64,000 bases of DNA. Source: Bryoerythrophyllum caledonicum. Its lineage: Eukaryota; Streptophyta; Bryopsida; Pottiales; Pottiaceae. Each line of letters opens with the position of its first letter. The first letter of the stretch is position 1. Below, piece after piece: positions 45,946 through 57,805 of the stretch. The position numbers and the translations under genes were made by a program. The notes under the pieces are model-generated. The model was not told the origin of the DNA. It saw only the letters and a list, made by a program, of their open reading frames with translations, and did not search any database. The stretch lies in NCBI GenBank assembly GCA_963971425.1, contig OZ020514.1, forward strand, positions 41,763,158 to 41,827,157. The letters run 5' to 3'.

Positions 45946-46470
45946 TATGTAAATTAACCTAAATGTTCCCTACGGCATTAAGAGCGGAATTCCTTTGAGA
46001 CCTCAATAGTGTACAAGATATTTGTGTAATGACCACATATCTTCCTATCATTATACAATATGGCGTGGACCGAAGGAATGTATGGATCGATACTCTGCAA
46101 GTGCCTTCCAACAAATGAATTTCATCAATTCAGTTAAGTGGATTTCTTTAATTCACTTTAGCTCCAACGTGGACGCCAACAACGTTGGTTTGACTAGTTT
46201 CAGCTCCGATGGATGAACGAGATGTGGTCATACCAAGGCTACTACACCAAATCCCATCAGAACTCTAAAGTTAAATGCCTTTGGGCCGGAATAGTACTCA
46301 AATTGTGTGACCTCTTAGGAAGTCCCGGTGTTGCATCCATTTTGATCTGTAAAAAAAATCTTTTTTCCAAATATATGTATATCCAAGTCCCAAAAATATA
46401 CATGTTAAAAAAAGTACATGTTCAAAAAATCCAAGTCCCACGATTCAGATTTAGCTTGATTTCGAGCTAG

Positions 46471-46860
46471 ATCGACAACTGTAATATAAATCTGGAGAAG
46501 GAATCCTAGGAGGTATCCAAGAAAATTTATTTTTATCTTTGTTTTTATGTAAACAAAAATGAAAGGGAAAGAGGGACGATCCAAAAAAAAAATCATCAAT
46601 TAGAGGGAGAAGGAGGAAGAGAGGGACAATCAAAAAATTAAAAATCTAGATTTAATTCTACAATGGGGTAAGGAACAATCTCAACTAAAAAAGAAGGTTC
46701 GGAGGGGGAGAGGGTCAATCAAGAATATTTTTTTCAATCATGATAAAAGGGGAGGAAGGAAGGGAGGGAAGGAGCAAGGGACACCTCATAAAAGCAAAGA
46801 AGGAATCCAAAGAAAACAGCTCTTTTCATATTTATTAATAGTACACTATTTTTGAAATGA
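46471..46860. repeat. purine-rich tract
   Basis: Blocks of GAGGGAC-ATC and GGAGG-AAGG repeat irregularly. It is complementary in type to 13740-14180. Confidence 0.4.
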
Positions 46861-46929
46861 GTTTTATCCAATAAAACAAATTAAAAGTGACATGGAGAGG
46901 GAGAGAGAGAGTAAAATATTAACCGAATC

Positions 46930-47226
46930 TTTTTTGACACTAGCATGATCATGCGACCAAGTTGGAAGTGTAAGGACATTCTTGGACAAATTTAGCATAG
47001 ACTGTATTGAGTTATTGTGAATGACAATAGTATTTGCCAAAGTATATTCACCACACAACCTATTAAAGAGATGATTCGACAACGTCTTCAACAAGATATC
47101 CTTCTGAATTCCAAGTTCTTTTATGTAGATTGTTCTACCACCATCATTAAACACCGTATTTGATATATAGGGAGATATCTTGTCTTCCAAAATAATATAG
47201 CTGTGCATTAGAGGTAAAGTGCCCAT
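46930..47226 (-). pseudogene. FCP1/NIF-type HAD domain, copy 2 (C-terminal half)
   Basis: The frame reads TIYIKELGIQKDILLKTLSN, HLFNRLCGEYTLANTIVIHN and NSIQSMLNLSKNVLTLPTWS, aligned with copy 1 (IYMKEFATQKDIFLKTLSN, TLVIDDSSIKHMLN). HAD motif IV Asp-Asp is changed to His-Asn, which would abolish metal binding. Copy 1 has the Asp pair but a stop where this copy has Trp. Motif I and the N-terminal half are missing. It lies in the same orientation as copy 1, 25.9 kb away. Confidence 0.6.
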
Positions 47227-47229
47227 CTA

Positions 47230-48069
47230 AATTCTACACTCTGGAATGTTTGATTTCTGTAATAAAGAGTTTCCATTAAATTGATAAATTATTTTCAAAA
47301 ATGAAAAACCTTAAAGTAATAGTTATTAGAGTAGACATTATATCACATATCATACTTTAGAAATATTTAGTAAGATAATTCATTATATTCACATATTTGA
47401 GGGTTTATTTAAGATTTTTAAAATAACACTATTCTCACAATTTGGCTTGATAGTAGGTAAACAATTGAATAATGTCACATCGTAACCAAGTGACAAATAC
47501 ATCAGAAGAAACACAAATCTACAATACAATGAATATAATTCCTCTTTTGCTATGTATTCCGTACAAACCAAAGATATGAGTTACACAACATATTAGTAGA
47601 AAATTGGGTGACCACATTCCACACACTTCATCTAGGTTCGAGCTAAAGTGTGCACCATATAATGCAACTGTAGTGAAAAAAATACCATACACACAAACAA
47701 ACTCGGCTTAAGCTAAAGTGCGCACGGCCATTATACTTCAAACCGGAATTATGAAAGGAAGATATAGGTAAAACGCCCCCGTAGAGGAGACAATTTACGA
47801 CGTTGTAATAATGAAAGACGAAAATCAAACTTACCATATTGACCGATACTCAAAACACAATTGAAGTAACACCATGCTAATATTTTTAATGTATTGATCT
47901 AAATGGTGTGCTAATTAATAGTGTATAGGAATGATTAGCATCCCAAATAGAAAGGATTGGAATATTGTCTCAAACAAATTAGACCCAAAAGACCTAACCA
48001 TACTACATGAAGTACTACTCATCACAATTTGCAATTGCATTGGTATAAAAGATTATAAATTTGGGGCTA
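47230..48069. other. spacer with two palindromes
   Basis: No gene is supported. Palindromes of the common family lie at 47622-47652 and 47699-47720. The right half GAGCTAAAGTGTG is kept better than the left. Confidence 0.5.
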
Positions 48070-50815
48070 TTACAATCTGGACAGAACTAGCGTAGCGAAA
48101 GACTCCTTTATGATCTCTATTTGCCTCCTTGAAATTTTTGTGGTTGGATAATTTTCTTTACCACGACCTTCATCTTCATTTTTCGTCCTTGATTCCCAAG
48201 CAGTAAAAAGGGAATCAATACTCTCCCACGACATGGCTCTTCCCTTCTCAACTGTCCATCAAAAGGTTGAAATATGTATCCTAGTCTTTATAGAAATGTT
48301 TAATATCCAAATCGCACGATATAGGACAGAAGAATTGGATCTAGACAGTGTTTGGCCTATTTGGATTCAAGTTTGGATCTAGTATTGCTCGGGCAATCTA
48401 AATTGGTTTAGGATCACCGTCATAGGGTTGCAATGCAACAAAGTACCTTGCAAAAAGATCAAGTCCAACTTGAAATGAAGGGGGGAGACGATCACGTCAT
48501 TGTCCAACAAAATGGTCATCTTCAGCATACTCTTTGCGAACATCATCCTTTGTTGTGAACTCATCTTCAACGGCATGGGCAATTCTTGTCGTTGGCTAAA
48601 AGCCCTATTCCAATAAAATTGGGGTTTCTATGGGAAGAGTAAGAGCATCTCTAACACCTCGCTAGTAATAGGATAGTGGCTAAAAACGTCTCTAGGCTCC
48701 AATCAACTCTTGCGATGATTGCTTTCAATGATCAATGAATCCTAATAGTCCCTTCAGCTCTTGCGGGAGGTGCTGCATCGAAGAATGTTGCAATGCATCA
48801 GGTTCTCCACAAGGCCACAATGACCGCCTTTCAAAATCCTCCTTCCACATTCTAATGCCAATGCCTTCTCCCCCCTTTGGAAGCCAATCCTCGTCACAAC
48901 AAAAGAATTTATACTTCATCAGTGGGCATCACTAGATGCGTCGAGATAAAACTTGAACTCGTAAGCTTTTGTATGACCTTGCAAAGCTTCACTACTATCC
49001 CCAATTGAATTCCCAAAGAACTTCTTAAAGTCCAAAACTTCTTGAATGAGGTGCGGGATTGTGGGAGCTGCCTCATTTGTCATGGACTTCATAAATAGAG
49101 GGATTGTTGGAATACTCTCCTTCTTTAACGCCATGCTTCAATGAACAAACAATGTATCTATATCGTCGTACGTGTGACCAACTAGCATGTAATTGACATA
49201 TACCTTGCAGAAGATGCATTTTGCAATAAGAAGAGACCAAAAACAAAAAAACAACTTATTTTTGTTATCACATACTATGTTGTCCATTTGCACATTCAGT
49301 ACAAGAGGCAATGGCCTCCTTAGAATGGATATATTTGGAATCTAGCCTAAAGGATCCAATCAAACCTCTGCACCACATAACATCGCTTCATACAATTGAT
49401 GGAAACAAGATTTCGGAAAGTGTTGCTGAAACGACGATTTAGGAGGCTTCTCAAGGTTGCGTAAAAGTTTTTTAAACAACTCGACAGTGTAATTGGCATT
49501 GTGAGACTAAAGATCGAGGCCGTAATGCGCGTAGCACTGGTCTACATGACTATATAAGAGCATGCCACTAACTGCAAGAGGCAACTTCATAAGACCATCT
49601 AAGTGTTTTGTCTTGTATGAAAAGACTGGTGAGGCAGTCTTTGAGTGGTCCATCTTATCATGTATAATAGTTACAACCTCTTGAGGCAACAATTTTGATT
49701 GAAAACGGTTTAGATAGTACAAGTCTCGATGTGCAAAAGCAAAATCAATGCGAACCTGCATTTTCTTTTGCCACAACAATGATGCTTGCATTCCACGTTG
49801 AATCAACTTCTTTAGGTCCTCATATTTTTCATAAGTAGAACACCCAGCAACATTGTCTCCTCTCTTCTTAAGTGAGAACTCAAGGAAGCTCACGCGTTGA
49901 ATCTTATTCAAGTTTGAGGTTGAGATTGAGGGCAACCCACAATCAGCGAGGTGCTCATCTAGTAGCGGAATTTGATCCTTCCACTTAAAACTTGGAGAGA
50001 GGACCTTTGCAACAACCTTTTTGCCAGACAGAAGGACACGAGACTTATGAGGCATGTAGTCGGCATGCCTATAAGGATGGCCCCAAGCGTAGCAGTAGCT
50101 ATAATGATATGACTTCTAGGCTTTCGCAAACCAGTGTTGCCGTGGTGTTGCGCTTCGTACCAAACAACAACGTCTTTGGCATTGCAATAGAAAGTAATCA
50201 AATTCACTCTCATATATTTCATCCATGCAAACGAGAAAACGTCTATCCCCTCCAAAGTCACAACCTTCCTACCTGCAAGGTTTTTGTGAAAATGTTTATG
50301 AACGTCAAGTTTGATATGATTTCTAAACTGCACAATAGTCTCATCATACATGCGCGTCGGCATAATTGTAATTTTTGCCCTAGGATAGTGCTGGAAACAA
50401 TTTTGGCTGCAACAATTATTGTCCACTACAGCATTGATGGACTATAGCGTCATGAGGAATTCACGTCTCCAAGAAATAGGAGGACGGATAATCCTAGGGG
50501 GCTTGTTGTTGGACCGCATGCTTCCATCTAAAGGTCTATTTTGCTCATGCATCCACGTCTCGTAATTGACTCAAAAAATGTGATTCAAGAGACTAACCCC
50601 ATTTAAGTAGACTTGTTGAATAGGCCAAGTTTTGAACAAGTACCTCCATTCATTACAAGCTTCATCCTCAACAAATATACTCGACACTTGGACCACAACT
50701 TCTGATTTGTGGAGGAGACCAAAAGAACCTACAATTGCGCTTGACGTCAAATTGCTAACCAACCCCTCTGCGAAGCGAAGTGAAAAACTCACCTCTATGA
50801 CAACTAAGGTATGAG
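48070..50815 (-). pseudogene. gene 2 (right copy): DUF7869-like transposase-related protein
   Basis: Fragments in order are: EWRYLFKTWPIQQVYLNGVS; NNCCSQNCFQHYPRAKITIM; RNHIKLDVHKHFHKNLAGRK; NTGLRKPRSHIIIATATLG; FKWKDQIPLLDEHLADCGLP; ASPVFSYKTKHLDGLMKLPL; LVLNVQMDNIVCDNKNKLFF; LVGHTYDDIDTLF; and FKFYLDASSDAH. Then come MKYKFFCCDEDWLPKGGEGI, a Trp-rich tail and ESFATLVLSRL at TAA 48070. The QMDN-x4-DNKNK and VGHT-x-DDID blocks resemble the DUF7869 domain of plant element proteins, thought to be RNase H-fold transposases. Frameshifts near 50045, 49500 and 48915 and several stops disable it. The N-terminal codons present in the left copy are deleted here. Confidence 0.65.
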
Positions 50816-50864
50816 AGGAGATCGGAGAAGGAGATATGATACATAATCAATATCAGTCAGGCGG

Positions 50865-51163
50865 TTTAGCTCGAGTCGAGCTAAGTTGACATTGAAATAA
50901 AGTGGTTGAAATATAACTCAACTATTTCCGCTACAAGGTTATAATTCAGCAAGCCAAGTCCGAAGTTATACCTTCAAACAAATTGTTTAGTTGAAAATTT
51001 AGCTCGACTCGAGCAAAATTGTATTAGCAATATGAAACATGACAGTTTGTTAGGACCAAGGCTTAGCAATTAGCAACAAAATAAATAAAAGCAAAGTTTG
51101 AGACAAGATCAATTGTCATGATCCTATTCAAGGTTAACAATTTAGCTCGACTCCAGCTAAACT
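50865..51163. repeat. palindromes upstream of gene 2 (right copy)
   Basis: TTTAGCTCGAGTCGAGCTAAG (50865-50885) and further copies at 50997-51021 and 51139-51163 match the three in the left arm in order. Confidence 0.8.
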
Positions 51164-53257
51164 GTAGGCCCGTAAATCTCGGCGACATTTACGGTTGTCA
51201 AACATACTTCCTGTGTTGAGGACGATACAAATGATATGAATTCCTTGCAGAACTAAATTGAGCAACCGTTACTACTAGTACACAAGTGAAATACTTCTAC
51301 TAAAGGAATTTTGCACAAAAGCATGAAGTCAAATCCTACTGAGCAAATTCACGAAACCTACGAAATTTGGAGAACTAAATTTTTGTACTTGCTTGATAAC
51401 GGAAATGTTGAAATTATTAGAAGCGCATATGCGGTGGCCAGCCTCAACTTAAGCTCAACCTTGCTCTGCTCAACTTTGCGTTGTTCTACCTCTTATGAGC
51501 TTTCCATCAGTTGCGCGCATACACAATTAAAATTGTAGATGCAAGAAAAGGTGCAAAGAAGCGAGGGTTGTGAAGTTGTGGGACGCATGCTTGATCAATC
51601 CAGCTTGACGTAGAGTCTAGAAATGGGCGCGGTCGCAATATTTGGAAATCCCTAAATACTTGGTTTTGAGCATTCTAGCGGAAAAATCCTACAACTACTT
51701 TCAATACAAATTTGCTAATTAGCGTTCCCAACGACATACCCAAAATAGAATAGGTCCGTTAAATGATTCTACATCATAAGGCCATTCTACTTATGGTAAG
51801 TGTTAGGTTTAAAATTTAGGTTTAGATTTAGGCTGAGGTTTAGGGTTTATGGTTTAGGATTTAGGGTTAAGGGTTTAGGATTAACGACATCTAGCTTCAA
51901 ATACAGTGTCCAAGGTAACATGTTAACTGTTTAAATGGTGTTTTTTCACAAGGTGTAAACATGATTAGGACAATACAGTGGAGGTGTTTAAATGTGTGAA
52001 TTAAAATACTGAGAAATTCTGCACATTTTTTGTATTACAATATGAATACGGGACATGTTTGTAATGTTGAAAGGTAGGTTGGAGTGAAATATGTTGTATT
52101 ACTTTGCAATTGTATAGCGTATTTACTAATTGGTAATCGATCTAGATTTTATGAATTTTAATATGTTTTGTAGCAACATCAATTGTGGTGTATAAAAGGT
52201 TTATATTAATATATGTATTCAACATTTTACAATGTATATTGTTACATTTGTCTGCGCCTTTGTTTATAGTATTTATTTTGCAATGCCACATTTTAAGGAT
52301 TTTGGATTATATATATAGCACAAGTAATCTAGTATCTAATAAATATGAAATTAATGGTAGTTGGAGTGAATTCTTTTTTGCTTGATTTTATAGTGATACA
52401 ATGTTATAAATATATCTTTCTTTAATTCATAAAATATAGTTTTTTTAAATGGCAATCGTGCAATAAAATAAAGACCAATATCATTTCTACTATTTTATAA
52501 TAATAAAATTGCAAAGATTAAGGTTCTATTTACAAACATTGAGTATTTCATTTATTTATTGTTTAGAATGATCAATTAAGATTTTATCTTCAATTAGCAC
52601 AAATCACAATAACAACCTTAAAAGATAATCAATAGTATAGCATTTATTTAATGTGCTAAATAATTCTAGTTGTGTTTAAACGAGAAGGCAATGAAAGCAT
52701 TTATGGACATAGGTACAAAGTCATAGGCATGGTGGATTATAATTATATATTCTACTATAATATATAAGAGCCATAAATCAATTATATGTGTATATGAGGT
52801 ACGAGGTGTAATAATTGTTGTAGTCAATATTTATTGATAAACCGTAATGGTGAAACTTATTCACATGAAAAGCTACAAAATTGGTCCGAGATTAATTGGG
52901 TTACACCACAATTAGAAAAAAATTCTAAAAGTGTTAAATAAGCAATTAAAAAATATATCTGATTGTACCTAAAGCAAAAAAAGTGTAAATTCAATACAAC
53001 CACTGAAATTCAAAACTCATAATCTAACAAAGTGTGAATTCAGATAATACTATTAGCATTCTCTTTCAGAAAAAAATAACATAATATGTTGAGTTTTGGT
53101 TTGATATTTTTTTACTATTAATCATTCTTTGTATTGCAATTGGTTTCTAATCATTCATAATAGAAATATTTTACAATTTTTTTAATATACATTAAACTAA
53201 AAATGGTATTTAGTGTTAACTGCACTAACTTGTTTATAACTGCTACTATAAGTTTTT
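51164..53257. other. AT-rich intergenic region of the right arm
   Basis: No gene is seen. It contains a TTTAGGG-like tract at 51806-51890 and matches 29.3-32.1 kb in reverse complement. Confidence 0.5.
51806..51890 (+). repeat. degenerate TTTAGGG repeats
   Basis: About ten TTTAGGG, TTTAGG or TTTAGGT units occur in tandem, resembling plant telomere repeats. The left-arm partner at 31390-31430 is further decayed (ACCAAA units). Confidence 0.6.
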
Positions 53258-54190
53258 CCTCTTTAACCCCTAAAGGACCAAATCTCCTTCAAGGGGATTT
53301 TTGATTTTGGGCAAGTTCCCAAAATTCGAAAAAAAATCCTTTTTCTCTAAACTTTTTATTCTAGACTGCCTCTGATAAGAGCTTCGTGAAGATATTTTTA
53401 TTTTATTTTTTGAATTTGTGATTTGAATGTTAGTACCACTTAAAGCCAAAAGTGGGGACACCATGCACCTCCAAATATTTTGACAAAAGTTTCTATTGAC
53501 ATTGATATTTTTCACACATATAAAGAATATTTCCTTTCTAGGACATTTTCAAAAAAAAAATTTGTCTTTAGTGTAAAAAGGCATTTTATTCCAAGTCAAA
53601 CATTTTCACACATTGTCGGGCAACGGGGGGAAAAAAATTCATCGGTTTTACATAAAACCTAGGAATCTTCATATTTTTCACTTTTTTTTTTTTCAACAAC
53701 AATATGTGGTGAAAACCATCTTATTGACCGTTTGGATTATCATTCGAATACAAACGTAGTTCTCTAAAAAATAAAATGAGAAATGGCAATTTTGAACCTC
53801 CACTCCTTGCACACTTGTTTTGAATATGCTACACCCTTTTCTTACCTCTAAAACTTGGTGTATAACATCATGTTTAAGAAAATGGTAAAATATTTAGACC
53901 TTGTACAACGCAAAAATTTGATACAAAGTGAAGTCAAAGTTTGCTGATCTACTCAATGTAGGGAAGAAAATGAACCATTGTTTTGACTTTAAACACTAAA
54001 ATCTATCAATCCGTGCGATGGATTGCAACCAAATTTTTTTGGAATGTTTATATATAAGTCTATTTAAAGATCTTACTATTAAAAATCCAAAATTCACTTT
54101 AAAATGTGATTTTCATTTCTCTTTTTGGGAGTGGCAGTTTTGGACTGGTTTTAGAGCGAAAGTGGTTATGGTTCTTTAGAGGTTAAAAGG
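53258..54190. mobile_element. 0.93-kb non-autonomous DNA element inserted in the right arm
   Basis: The left end CCTCTTTAACCCCTAAAGG (53258) and the right end, read in reverse complement as CCTTTTAACCTCTAAAGAACC (54190), form imperfect terminal inverted repeats of about 22 bp. The element is absent from the left arm, where the flanks are joined near 29245-29255. The flanks are T-runs, so a target duplication (TTTTT) is possible but not certain. It has no coding capacity. Confidence 0.55.
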
Positions 54191-55359
54191 TTTTTTTATG
54201 AACTAAATACATGATTTCAATTCTAAAGCAGTTAAAAAATATGTGTTTATTCTTTAAAAAATATTTTTTAAAACCAAATTATAGCATTTTCATAACAATA
54301 ACTCTCGTTAGAATCAATGTAAGATTTGTAATATTATGAATTTGGGAACTATCATTAACTATCCCTCAAAAGATTCAAAAATTCACTAGGATGAAAACTG
54401 ATTGTTACGTGTCGAGTTTGTTTTTTGCCTAAATATACAAATATTCGTTGTTTACGCTCTCTGTAATAGAACAGAATTCCAAAAATGATTTTTGTGAGTT
54501 TTTTTTATGGAAAATACATTTGAATGAAATGTGAAATAATATTATTTTTACGGGTCTAAATCTATTTCATTACCAAAATATTCATTTACCTGTGTGTGTT
54601 TTTTCATATTAGTAAGATGTTAGCTTAAGAATCTTTAAATCATAAAAGTGAGGTAATTCTAAAATCTATTGTAGAAAGCCGGTCTTCTATACAATTATTA
54701 TGATATCAAATCAAGGTAGTTTCTAAACAAAATTTGGTTCATGAGCATATGACTTCAGTATTGCATCACTTTAGATAAATATAGTAGAGGGAGGCGTAAG
54801 AAAGCCCAAGGATATCATCCACGTGTTACCGGTTCGAGTATAAGCTCAAGGTTTCCACTCGAGCATGACTTTAGGGTATGAAGTCAGCGATATTAGGTAT
54901 AGTGTTTGTATGCAAGTCCCAAGCGACTCTGAGAACTTCCTCTTTTCTTTTCTTTCATTCGACCCAAAGAGCCGCGTGTTAGAATTTTTGTGTCCTTTCT
55001 TGTGGGTGTAGCCATCAACGTCATTGTTGTTGTGCACGTAGGGTTTTGATTTGTGTTGCTTATATAGAATTCGGAAGACGGAGAGGTTTTTCTTCACGGA
55101 TTCTCTCATTCCTACGCAAAGTGAAAGGAAGTGCATGCGAGGGAAGAAGTTGTGTGAAGAGGTGTTGACGTGAGAAATTAAGGTAAAGAAGACAAAGTCC
55201 AGGAGTTTATTATTGTCTGAAGAGGAGGAGTTGTGGTTTTTTTCAAGGGTGAAACAAATTTGGAAGGAGTGATGCGCATGAGTATTGATAAGGTAAATTG
55301 TTGTAATCATAACCTATTGATTTAGTTTGGGATGAAATTTATGAAATTTTTCTTTGTGA

Positions 55360-55680
55360 CAGTGTTTGTATGTATGTTTTTGTTTCCATTCTTGTGTATT
55401 TTGGTTTTTTAGAATTTGTCTATGCTTGCATTTGTATGTAGTCAAGTCATTGTGTGCTTGTTTTATGTGTTTTATTTGTGTTTGTGTGTTTGTGTGTTTA
55501 TTTCTGTTTGTACGCACATGTGTGTGTGCATAGGTGTGTGTACATGTGTGTGTGTGCACAAGGGTGAGTGAGTGAATATGTGTGTGTGAGAGTACATGTG
55601 TGTATGTGAGCACTTACGCCTTTGTGAGCATACACGTTTGTATGGGAACACATCTGTGTGTGCATGGTTTGTGAATCTTC
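55360..55680. repeat. TG-rich tract of the right arm
   Basis: (TG)n and TGTGTGCA-like units are the complement of the CA-rich tract at 27895-28110. Frames here are low-complexity. Confidence 0.7.
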
Positions 55681-56243
55681 ATTTATTCCTGTTAGAGTCT
55701 ACATTATAATCTGTACAGCTTATTATTTGGGTTACTACGCCTGCTTTTTAGTTAAAGCTTTTATATGCACTTCTTTTCATGTAAACATTTCTATTCGTTC
55801 AAGTTTGGTTTTGTTTTGTTTTCATTTGTTCTCTTCTATGTTTTCTGTACTTCTAATAGAAAGTGGTGTTTTTTTTAATTGTCTTTGTCACTTTCCTTTG
55901 TGCCATGTGTGGTTTTGATTTTTATTATGTATAATGGTGTTTCTGTTCGTTTTGTTTTGTCAGTATTGAATGTTAGTGTGTTTGTTTATTTTAATGATTA
56001 GATGTTTGAGTTTGTAACATGGTTTATGATTTATTTTGTGTTGACAGTTTGGAATGTGGTTATTCTTGTAGGGCGCTAGTTATTATTTGCAATAACAATG
56101 CTCAATAGTGTTCAGACATGGCTAAACAGTAAAACACCAAACCCTACACCTAAAACCTAAACCTCGAAACCTTAACTCTGAACCTTTTTTTGACGAATGA
56201 AAACTTGACACAAATTTGGATGAATTTGTAGGGTATTGGCTAT

Positions 56244-56847
56244 ACTTTAGCTCACCTCGAGCTAAAGTGTGGGCAAAGCTCCGACAATCAGCAGACTTCA
56301 GCTCAACTAGAGGTAATGTGTGGGTACCACTCTCTATACAAAAATTGGCATCCGTCTCGACCCAAAAATACCTCACTAGTTGAAAACATTGTCAAAAAAG
56401 GCATCATAAGTTCACCCATCTACTACACTTTTCCTCGACCCAAACTAAAGTGTACACGATAAGACATCGCTGAGTAGTTTTGCAGACGTCCTCACCTACA
56501 TTGCAAGTGAGGTCCTTTCCAAAAAGTGCGTAGCGTCATCTATTTTGGTGCTCTATGGTTCGAAAGTAGCTCTTTGGTTTCCAATTGCATTCTTGAATAT
56601 GTAAATAAATAAATTTAGTTGATGTATTTTAGCTTAACTCGAGCTTATATGTACATGATAAGGTGACTTTGCTTAGTTTTGAAAAAGTCCTTATCTAAAC
56701 TCCAAGTAAGATCCTTTTTAAATTTGGGCCAATTTGCTTATCTTGTGCTTTTTCTCTTAAAAGCCGCCCTTTTGCTTCCAATTACATTATGGTGGGAATT
56801 CAAATTACTGATTAAGTTGATGCACTTTAGCTCAACTTGAGCTAAAG
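56244..56847. repeat. palindrome cluster upstream of gene 1 (right copy)
   Basis: Copies lie at 56244-56268 (ACTTTAGCTCA-CC-TCGAGCTAAAGT type), 56290-56320, 56425-56453, 56623-56653 and 56823-56847. They are colinear with the left-arm cluster although the spacers have diverged. Confidence 0.85.
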
Positions 56848-56909
56848 GGTAAACTCTCTAGCAGGTGTAGAGTAAAATTCAGAGATTTGATGCTTGTGTT
56901 GGGTTTGAT

Positions 56910-57805
56910 ATGGGTGCAAGAATGAGACGGACATGATTGTGACTTAGTTGCAGCACTTCTTCCAGCAAAAGCCAGTCAACGTAGATGATGACAATGGAGA
57001 CGACAACAACCACTTAAATTGCTGGGAGCTCAAAGATCCAACGAAGACGTCAAAGTGGGCGCTTCTATGGACCCCCAAGACAAATAATCTTGTGTTTGGT
57101 CAGACCTTTGCTAGTGATGTCTTAGACCCCCAGTACATAGACTACAATACCAACATTACGGATGTAATTCACAAAGATAACGAGTAGTTTAAGTTGTCAT
57201 GTGTGACAAGCACTGAGTGCGCAGAGCCATATATATTTACTATTGTAGTAAATAATGTTGTATCTCCATTCGCTATCAAGGATTGTGTCGATACACTTAG
57301 GGGGTTTGAATTTGATGAAGTAGTGGCTCAGATTGACTATGAAATCTCACTGAAGAAATGGGAGACTAGTAGCGGTTAGCTGCTAAAGGCGAAGGCTGTA
57401 GCCAATAAACTCTGCGTTATCCAATCCAGAATGAATACCTTTGTAGCTTTAGAGAAGGAAAAGACAATCACGAATAGGCGCCCTCTATCTATTTCCATAG
57501 TATCAGGGGTCGGGATCGATAACCTGGAGTTGAGTCAAGCTTTGGTACCGGCTCAAACACCAGGCGCACAAACAAGGAGAAGCAACACGTCACACTATTC
57601 GCTTCCCCTATAAAGAAGCGCTCTGCTGCTATGAAGTGGAGGAGCTAGTCAAGGAAGGAGATGAAGCTCGTCTCATAGGAGGAATTGGCCAAAAGCATGG
57701 CCTACGCACTCTTAGAGCTCTCTCATGCGCTCGGGTATGGAGAGACAATCGACTACAGCAACATCCATGAAATATACCAAAAATTCAGGACCAAATGTTA
57801 GAGCA
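56910..57805 (+). pseudogene. gene 1 (right copy): truncated N-terminal region
   Basis: One phase holds DDDNGDDNNHLNCWELKDPT, KTSKWALLWTPKTNNLVFGQ, CAEPYIFTIVVNNVVSPFAI, DTLRGFEFDEVVAQIDYEIS and MNTFVALEKEKTITNRRPLS. TAG codons lie at 57185 and 57377, and a frameshift near 57590 precedes SMAYALLELSHALGYGETID and EIYQKF. It aligns throughout with the left copy and stops matching at 57790. The right copy keeps Trp and Gln codons where the left has stops, which shows the two decayed separately. Confidence 0.55.

Larger units (their letters stand above)
49967..57790 (-). repeat. right arm of the 7.8-kb inverted duplication
   Basis: This is the reverse-complement partner of 25640-33512. Both ends are sharp: inside gene 2 at 49967 (where the right copy carries on and the left one stops) and inside gene 1 at about 57790 (where the left copy carries on and the right one stops). 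It carries an extra 0.93-kb insertion at 53.26 kb. Confidence 0.85.

Noticed and set aside
54780-54860. GGTTCGA-type sequence as a tRNA T-loop
   Set aside because: No acceptor or anticodon stem could be formed around it, and the left-arm copy at 28.5 kb does not preserve one.
55314-55613. His/Thr-rich minus-strand frame
   Set aside because: Low-complexity translation of a TG-rich tract.
20049-56847. The palindrome series as a CRISPR array
   Set aside because: Spacing is irregular (50 bp to many kb), copies are imperfect palindromes, and no cas gene or bacterial context is present.
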